From contig JAGXHC010000096.1 of assembly GCA_024636405.1 (NCBI GenBank), positions 1 through 9,876 on the forward strand: 9,876 nt of DNA. The letters run 5' to 3'. Position numbers and translations under genes: made by a program. This DNA is from Sulfitobacter sp. (GTDB lineage Bacteria; Pseudomonadota; Alphaproteobacteria; Rhodobacterales; Rhodobacteraceae). The notes under the pieces were generated by a model, which was not told where the DNA came from, did no database searches, and saw nothing but the letters and a program-made list of their open reading frames with translations. Shown here piece after piece: positions 6,393 to 9,876 of this stretch (position 1 is its first letter; each line of letters begins with the position of its first letter).

Positions 6393-7103
6393 TCATGCAG
6401 GCGAAAAGGCCGCCTCAAGTGCGATTTCCACCATCTCGCCAAAGCTCTTTTCGCGGTCCTCGGACGGCAACGCCTCGCCAGTCTGCAAATGGTCAGAAAC
6501 GGTCAACACCGCCAAGGCGCGTCTTTTGTGCCGCGCGGCCAATGTATAAAGCTCCGCCGCTTCCATTTCGACCCCAAGGATACCGTGGCGCACCATCTGT
6601 TCGTCCAGATCGGGCCGCTCGGCATAAAACACGTCGGAGGAATAGATTCCGCCGACATGGGTTTTTGTGCCCTTTGCCTCCGCCGCCGCCACTGCCGCAC
6701 GCAGCAGGGACCAGTCCGCACAGGGCGCGTAATTCACTTCCCGAAAGATGCCGGAGGAGGGGGAGGTGATGGTGGTGGCGGTCATCGCAACGATCACATC
6801 GCGGATACCCACATGCGGTTGCATCCCGCCGCATGAGCCAATGCGGATCAGGGTTTGCGCCCCGTACTCCGCCATTAGCTCATTCGCATAGATCGACAGC
6901 GATGGCATGCCCATGCCGGAGCCTTGAATTGTCACCTCGTGACCCTGCCACGTTCCGGTAAATCCCAGCATTCCGCGCACTTCGTTGACCAGTCGCACGT
7001 CGCTCAGATAGGTTTCCGCCGCCCATTTCGCACGATAAGGGTCACCCGGCATCAGCACGGTCTGCGCAATATCGCCCGGCTTGGCGCCTATATGTACAGT
7101 CAT
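6393..7103 (-). CDS. deoD: purine nucleoside phosphorylase, DeoD type
   Basis: DeoD splits purine (deoxy)ribonucleosides with phosphate into the free base and (deoxy)ribose-1-phosphate, for purine salvage in the cytoplasm. It has 236 residues against 239 in E. coli. The residues expected from the hexameric bacterial enzyme are all at the same numbers: His4, Gly20, Arg24 (GDPYRAK), Arg43, Arg87 and Ser90 in RIGSCGG for phosphate and nucleoside, Glu179-Met180-Glu181 in VEMEAAELY for ribose, and Asp204 (TVSDH) with Arg217 for base protonation. The start at 7103 has AGGA eight bases upstream on the minus strand. It is convergent with the DUF1989 gene and lies downstream of the H-NS gene on the same strand, but a 199-base gap with an inverted repeat suggests separate transcription. 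No other deo genes are visible in the window. Confidence 0.95.
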   Translation of the reverse strand: MTVHIGAKPGDIAQTVLMPGDPYRAKWAAETYLSDVRLVNEVRGMLGFTGTWQGHEVTIQGSGMGMPSLSIYANELMAEYGAQTLIRIGSCGGMQPHVGIRDVIVAMTATTITSPSSGIFREVNYAPCADWSLLRAAVAAAEAKGTKTHVGGIYSSDVFYAERPDLDEQMVRHGILGVEMEAAELYTLAARHKRRALAVLTVSDHLQTGEALPSEDREKSFGEMVEIALEAAFSPA

Positions 7104-7240
7104 TGGTCACATCCTGTCTTGTTTCGGGCCAAATTGCCTGCGCCGACGGTCGGGCGCAAGGGGGCACCACACCTTGATCCTTTGCGATTTGGCGAATCGA
7201 AAGTTAATTCAGTTTTAAGGAATGAGGGAAAGGTGAGGTT

Positions 7241-7284
7241 CGGGAAGTGGACACAGAACGCGAATTGCTGCGCGCCACTTCCCG
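7241..7284 (-). terminator. inverted repeat after the H-NS gene, probable terminator or 3' hairpin
   Basis: CGGGAAGTGG (7241-7250) and CCACTTCCCG (7275-7284) are a perfect ten-base inverted repeat with a 24-base spacer. Within the spacer CGCG (7259-7262) can pair with CGCG (7271-7274), which makes one long hairpin with an eight-base bulge (7251-7258). It begins 18 bases past the H-NS stop codon in the direction of transcription. The bases following on the minus strand are AACCTCACCTTTCCC, pyrimidine-rich but not a clean T-run, so it is an imperfect intrinsic terminator. It could instead be a protein-binding site upstream of deoD. Confidence 0.45.
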
Positions 7285-7302
7285 TAGCGGGTGAATTTCT
7301 TT

Positions 7303-7647
7303 TCAGACTTTCATCGCGTCTGGTGTCGTGCCTTTTTCAACTTCCGCGCGATACCAATTCGGCTGGCGGCCTTTACCAGTCCAGGTTTGGGATTTGTTTG
7401 AAGGGTTGGCGAATTGTGGCTTTGATGGTTTCTTTGCAGGTTTCGCCTTTATTTTCTGACGCTTGGCCTTTGGCGTCTCACTTTCCGTAAGTTCGCCAAG
7501 CGAAAATCCGAATTCCCCCGCTGCCTTTTCTGCGGCCTTGCGCGCATCGCGCCGGTCGCGGCCTTGCGCTGAGTGAAGGGCCTTCTTTACGTCTGAAAGA
7601 AGTTTCTCCAGCTCCTTGCGAGACATAGACTTCAGATCATTTGACAT
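7303..7647 (-). CDS. H-NS family nucleoid-associated protein (HvrA-like)
   Basis: The 114-residue protein has the H-NS layout. A charged helical N-terminal region (about 5-45, SRKELEKLLSDVKKAL) would drive oligomerisation. A very basic linker follows (about 58-76, rich in Lys, Ala and Pro), then a C-terminal DNA-binding domain with the core motif TWTGKGRQPNWY (88-99). The loop GKGR corresponds to the QGR-type motif that inserts into the minor groove of AT-rich DNA. Rhodobacteraceae members include HvrA, a regulator of photosynthesis and nitrogen fixation genes in Rhodobacter capsulatus; orthology with HvrA itself is not shown here. The gene lies 88 bases downstream of ecm on the same strand. 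That gap is AT-rich and contains a TTGACA, so it may have its own promoter. A GGA lies about nine bases before the start. Confidence 0.88.
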   Translation of the reverse strand: MSNDLKSMSRKELEKLLSDVKKALHSAQGRDRRDARKAAEKAAGEFGFSLGELTESETPKAKRQKIKAKPAKKPSKPQFANPSNKSQTWTGKGRQPNWYRAEVEKGTTPDAMKV

Positions 7648-7675
7648 TAATGTAATTCCATATCGGTTATTGCTC

Positions 7676-7712
7676 TAAGATGGCGATCTTAAAGCAGTTA
7701 AAGCAGATCTGC
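7676..7712. promoter_or_regulatory. cluster of palindromes and a direct repeat between ecm and the H-NS gene
   Basis: Three small symmetric elements sit within 37 bases. TAAGAT (7676-7681) and ATCTTA (7686-7691) form a six-pair stem with a GGCG loop. AAAGCAG is repeated at 7691-7697 and 7700-7706 with a nine-base period. GCAGATCTGC (7703-7712) is a perfect ten-base palindrome. No T-run makes this a terminator for ecm. The surrounding 88 bases are AT-rich, and TTGACA occurs on the minus strand at 7726-7731, although without a well-spaced -10. It is plausibly the control region of the H-NS gene, perhaps autoregulated, which is common in that family. Confidence 0.35.
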
Positions 7713-7735
7713 ATTACCATATTTGTGTCAACTCT

Positions 7736-9703
7736 TTATTCTGCAGCGATACTTTCGGGATCGGCAAGCAGAACAATATCACCCATGATTGTATTGAGCT
7801 CGAAGTCTTTGGGCGTATAGACCCGCGCAACGCCCATCGTCAAAAGCCGCGCGGCATCGTCGTCTGGAATAATACCGCCCACAATGACAGGAATGTCACC
7901 CAGACCCGCGTCGCGCATCTGCTTCATCAGTTCTTCGACCAGGGGAATATGCGATCCCGAAAGGATCGACAGACCCACCACATGGGCGCGGTCCTTCAAT
8001 GCTGCCGCGACTATTTCCGATGGTGTCAGCCGGATCCCTTCATAGGCAATGTCCATGCCACAGTCGCGTGCCCGCACAGCAATCTGTTCCGCACCATTCG
8101 AATGGCCGTCCAGTCCGGGCTTGCCCACAAGGAATTTCAACCGCCGCCCCAGACGGTCGCTGACTGCATCAACGGCTGCGCGCAGATCGTCCAATCCTTC
8201 GGTCTTGTTCGACTGACCGGCCGCCACGCCGGTGGGTCCGCGGTATTCGCCATGAACTGCGCGCATCTGGGCCGCCCATTCGCCGGTGGTCACACCGGCC
8301 TTTGCCGCGGCAATCGAGGGTGGCATGACGTTGCGCCCGTCTGCCGCCGCCGCGCGCAGATCGGCCAATGCGGCGTCCACCGCCGCCTGATCCCGCCCGG
8401 CACGCCATTCGTTGAGCCGTGTAATCTGCTGCGCCTCGACCGCTGGGTCCACCACCATGATCCCGCCATCGCCCGTCATCAGCGGCGATGGTTCACCCTT
8501 TTGCCATTTGTTGACGCCCACAACGATTGTCTCGCCCGCCTCGATCCGGCCCAGACGTTCGGCGTTGCTCTCAACAAGACGGCCTTTCATATAATCAATC
8601 GCAGAAATCGCGCCGCCCATACCGTCAAGATTGGCCAGTTCTGCGCGTGCGCCCGTTTTGAGCATTTCAACCTTGGCATCTACCGCCGGATTGCCATCAA
8701 ACAGGTCATCGAATTCCAGAAGGTCCGTTTCATACGCCAGAATTTGTTGCATCCGCATGGACCATTGCTGGTCCCAGGGACGCGGCAGGCCAAGGGCTTC
8801 GTTCCAGGCCGGTAACTGCACCGCGCGTGCCCGTGCCTTCTTGGACAGGGTGACGGCCAGCATTTCGATCAGAATTCGGTAAACGTTATTCTCAGGTTGC
8901 TGTTCCGTCAGGCCCAGTGAATTGACCTGCACGCCATACCGAAAACGGGTGTATTTCGGATCGGTGACGCCGTACCGGTCGCGGCAGATCTCATCCCACA
9001 AATCGACAAATGCGCGCATCTTGCACATCTCTGTGACAAACCGGATGCCCGCGTTCACGAAAAACGATATACGGCCCACGAGGGCGGGAAAATCCTTGGC
9101 CGGAACGCGCGGCTTCAGCGCGTCCAGTACCGCCGTCGCGGTGGCCAGTGCAAATGCAAGCTCTTGTTCCGGCGTCGCGCCTGCTTCTTGGAGATGGTAG
9201 GAACACACATTCATCGGATTCCATTTAGGCACCTGCGTATAGCAATATTCGGCCACGTCTGCGATCATCTTCAGCGACGGTGCAGGCGGGCAGATATAGG
9301 TGCCACGGCTGAGGTATTCCTTGATCAGGTCATTTTGCACGGTGCCCTGCAAGGCCGCTACATCCGCGCCTTGTTCCTCGGCCACCGCAATATAAAGTGC
9401 CAGCAGCCAGGGCGCCGTGGCGTTGATTGTCATCGACGTATTCATCTGGTCCAGCGGGATATCGCGAAACAGCATGCGCATGTCGCCCAGATGACCGACC
9501 GGCACGCCGACCTTGCCCACCTCACCGCGCGACAAAACGTGGTCGCTGTCATAGCCCGTTTGCGTCGGCAGATCGAATGCCACCGACAGCCCGGTCTGGC
9601 CTTTGGCCAGATTGGACAAGTACAGCGCGTTTGATGCTTCAGCTGTGGAGTGTCCGGAATAGGTGCGGATCAGCCATGGGCGGTCTTTTTGCGGATGCGA
9701 CAT
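7736..9703 (-). CDS. ecm: ethylmalonyl-CoA mutase, coenzyme B12-dependent
   Basis: Ecm converts (2R)-ethylmalonyl-CoA to (2S)-methylsuccinyl-CoA in the ethylmalonyl-CoA pathway, by which many Rhodobacteraceae assimilate acetyl-CoA without isocitrate lyase. It has 655 residues in one chain. The catalytic barrel (about 1-500) starts PWLIRTYSGHSTAEASNALY and has GLSVAFDLPTQTGYDSDH. I use the Thr-Gln in this block, against the Thr-His-Arg usual in methylmalonyl-CoA mutases, together with GTVQNDLIKEYLSRGTY and NVCSYHLQEAGATPEQELAFA, to call Ecm over methylmalonyl-CoA mutase. The B12-binding domain (about 520-650) has Asp532-x-His534-x2-Gly537 in GLDGHSNG, then GLSILSGSH and VIVGGIIPDDD, so His534 is the lower cobalt ligand. 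AGGAG lies eight bases before the start on the minus strand. A candidate promoter sits at 9750-9779. No crotonyl-CoA carboxylase/reductase gene is visible, but it may lie beyond the right edge. Confidence 0.95.
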   Translation of the reverse strand: MSHPQKDRPWLIRTYSGHSTAEASNALYLSNLAKGQTGLSVAFDLPTQTGYDSDHVLSRGEVGKVGVPVGHLGDMRMLFRDIPLDQMNTSMTINATAPWLLALYIAVAEEQGADVAALQGTVQNDLIKEYLSRGTYICPPAPSLKMIADVAEYCYTQVPKWNPMNVCSYHLQEAGATPEQELAFALATATAVLDALKPRVPAKDFPALVGRISFFVNAGIRFVTEMCKMRAFVDLWDEICRDRYGVTDPKYTRFRYGVQVNSLGLTEQQPENNVYRILIEMLAVTLSKKARARAVQLPAWNEALGLPRPWDQQWSMRMQQILAYETDLLEFDDLFDGNPAVDAKVEMLKTGARAELANLDGMGGAISAIDYMKGRLVESNAERLGRIEAGETIVVGVNKWQKGEPSPLMTGDGGIMVVDPAVEAQQITRLNEWRAGRDQAAVDAALADLRAAAADGRNVMPPSIAAAKAGVTTGEWAAQMRAVHGEYRGPTGVAAGQSNKTEGLDDLRAAVDAVSDRLGRRLKFLVGKPGLDGHSNGAEQIAVRARDCGMDIAYEGIRLTPSEIVAAALKDRAHVVGLSILSGSHIPLVEELMKQMRDAGLGDIPVIVGGIIPDDDAARLLTMGVARVYTPKDFELNTIMGDIVLLADPESIAAE

Positions 9704-9749
9704 GGGAGGGGCTCCTAATTCCAGAGGGCAATATTATTACGTTATAAGG

Positions 9750-9779
9750 TTGATAGGGGAAACTTTAGGTAAGTGTCAA
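9750..9779 (-). promoter_or_regulatory. candidate sigma-70-type promoter of ecm
   Basis: On the minus strand a perfect -35 TTGACA (9774-9779) is followed, after 18 bp, by TATCAA (9750-9755), which matches TATAAT at four of six bases. Transcription would begin near 9743, giving a leader of about 40 bases before the ecm ATG at 9703. The region is AT-rich relative to the flanking genes. The same -10 hexamer TATCAA is found in the candidate sdh promoter. This is a by-eye call. Confidence 0.45.
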
Positions 9780-9876
9780 TTCGCTGCATTGCGGCATAGG
9801 CGCGTTCTTTCACAGATTGTCCATGGTGATAAATGATGGCAGTTTGTCGGCATGACGCAAACCGTCCAACTTCCGC

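Noticed and set aside
6924..7490. A 188-codon plus-strand open frame spanning the start of deoD, the gap and the end of the H-NS gene
   Set aside because: It lies opposite two well-supported minus-strand genes and crosses their intergenic region; the product is not protein-like.
7949..8815. A 288-codon plus-strand open frame opposite ecm
   Set aside because: The minus strand encodes a clear B12-dependent mutase throughout; the plus frame is an antisense shadow.
9852..9876. ATG at 9852 on the plus strand as a gene start running off the window
   Set aside because: Only eight codons are visible and there is no ribosome binding site upstream.

Overview
The window looks like chromosomal DNA of a marine Rhodobacteraceae bacterium (Roseobacter group). 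Four things point that way: the gene order sdhC-sdhD-sdhA-(small lipoprotein)-sdhB, subunits of the usual alphaproteobacterial sizes, an ethylmalonyl-CoA mutase (a marker of the ethylmalonyl-CoA pathway that replaces the glyoxylate shunt in many of these organisms), and an HvrA-type H-NS protein. Codon use is GC-rich throughout and nothing suggests recent transfer. There is no rRNA, tRNA, CRISPR array, insertion sequence or phage gene.

Left part (1-4590, + strand). The 3' end of a DUF1194 (von Willebrand A-like) protein is cut by the window edge. A 164-base gap follows, with a pair of GTGATCAC octamers exactly 21 bp apart and a candidate promoter. Then comes the succinate dehydrogenase operon: sdhC, sdhD, sdhA, an unnamed 110-residue lipoprotein gene translationally coupled to sdhA, and sdhB. 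All membrane-anchor heme ligands and all eleven iron-sulfur cysteines can be seen. sdhA, however, is broken by a single missing base after position 2541. Adding one base restores a normal 601-residue protein, so this is either a sequence error or a very recent mutation.

Middle part (4591-6328, + strand). A hairpin is followed by a 72-residue one-helix protein with four cysteines. Two overlapping hairpins then lead into a two-gene unit. Its first gene is a FAD-dependent dehydrogenase that seems to have lost several hundred central residues in frame. The second, overlapping it by ATGA, is a 285-residue DUF1989 protein of the urea carboxylase-associated family.

Right part (6393-9876, - strand, convergent with the middle part). 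Read leftward from the right edge, there is a candidate promoter (TTGACA, 18 bp, TATCAA), ethylmalonyl-CoA mutase (ecm), an H-NS-like protein, a large inverted repeat, and purine nucleoside phosphorylase (deoD). Ecm feeds carbon from acetyl-CoA towards propionyl-CoA and succinyl-CoA. Succinate dehydrogenase oxidises the resulting succinate, so the two large blocks belong to connected central carbon pathways, although they lie on opposite strands and are not one operon.

I see no clear undescribed multi-gene system. The items most worth a second look are the sdhA frameshift, the lipoprotein embedded between sdhA and sdhB, the internally deleted flavoprotein, and the paired octamer in front of sdhC.
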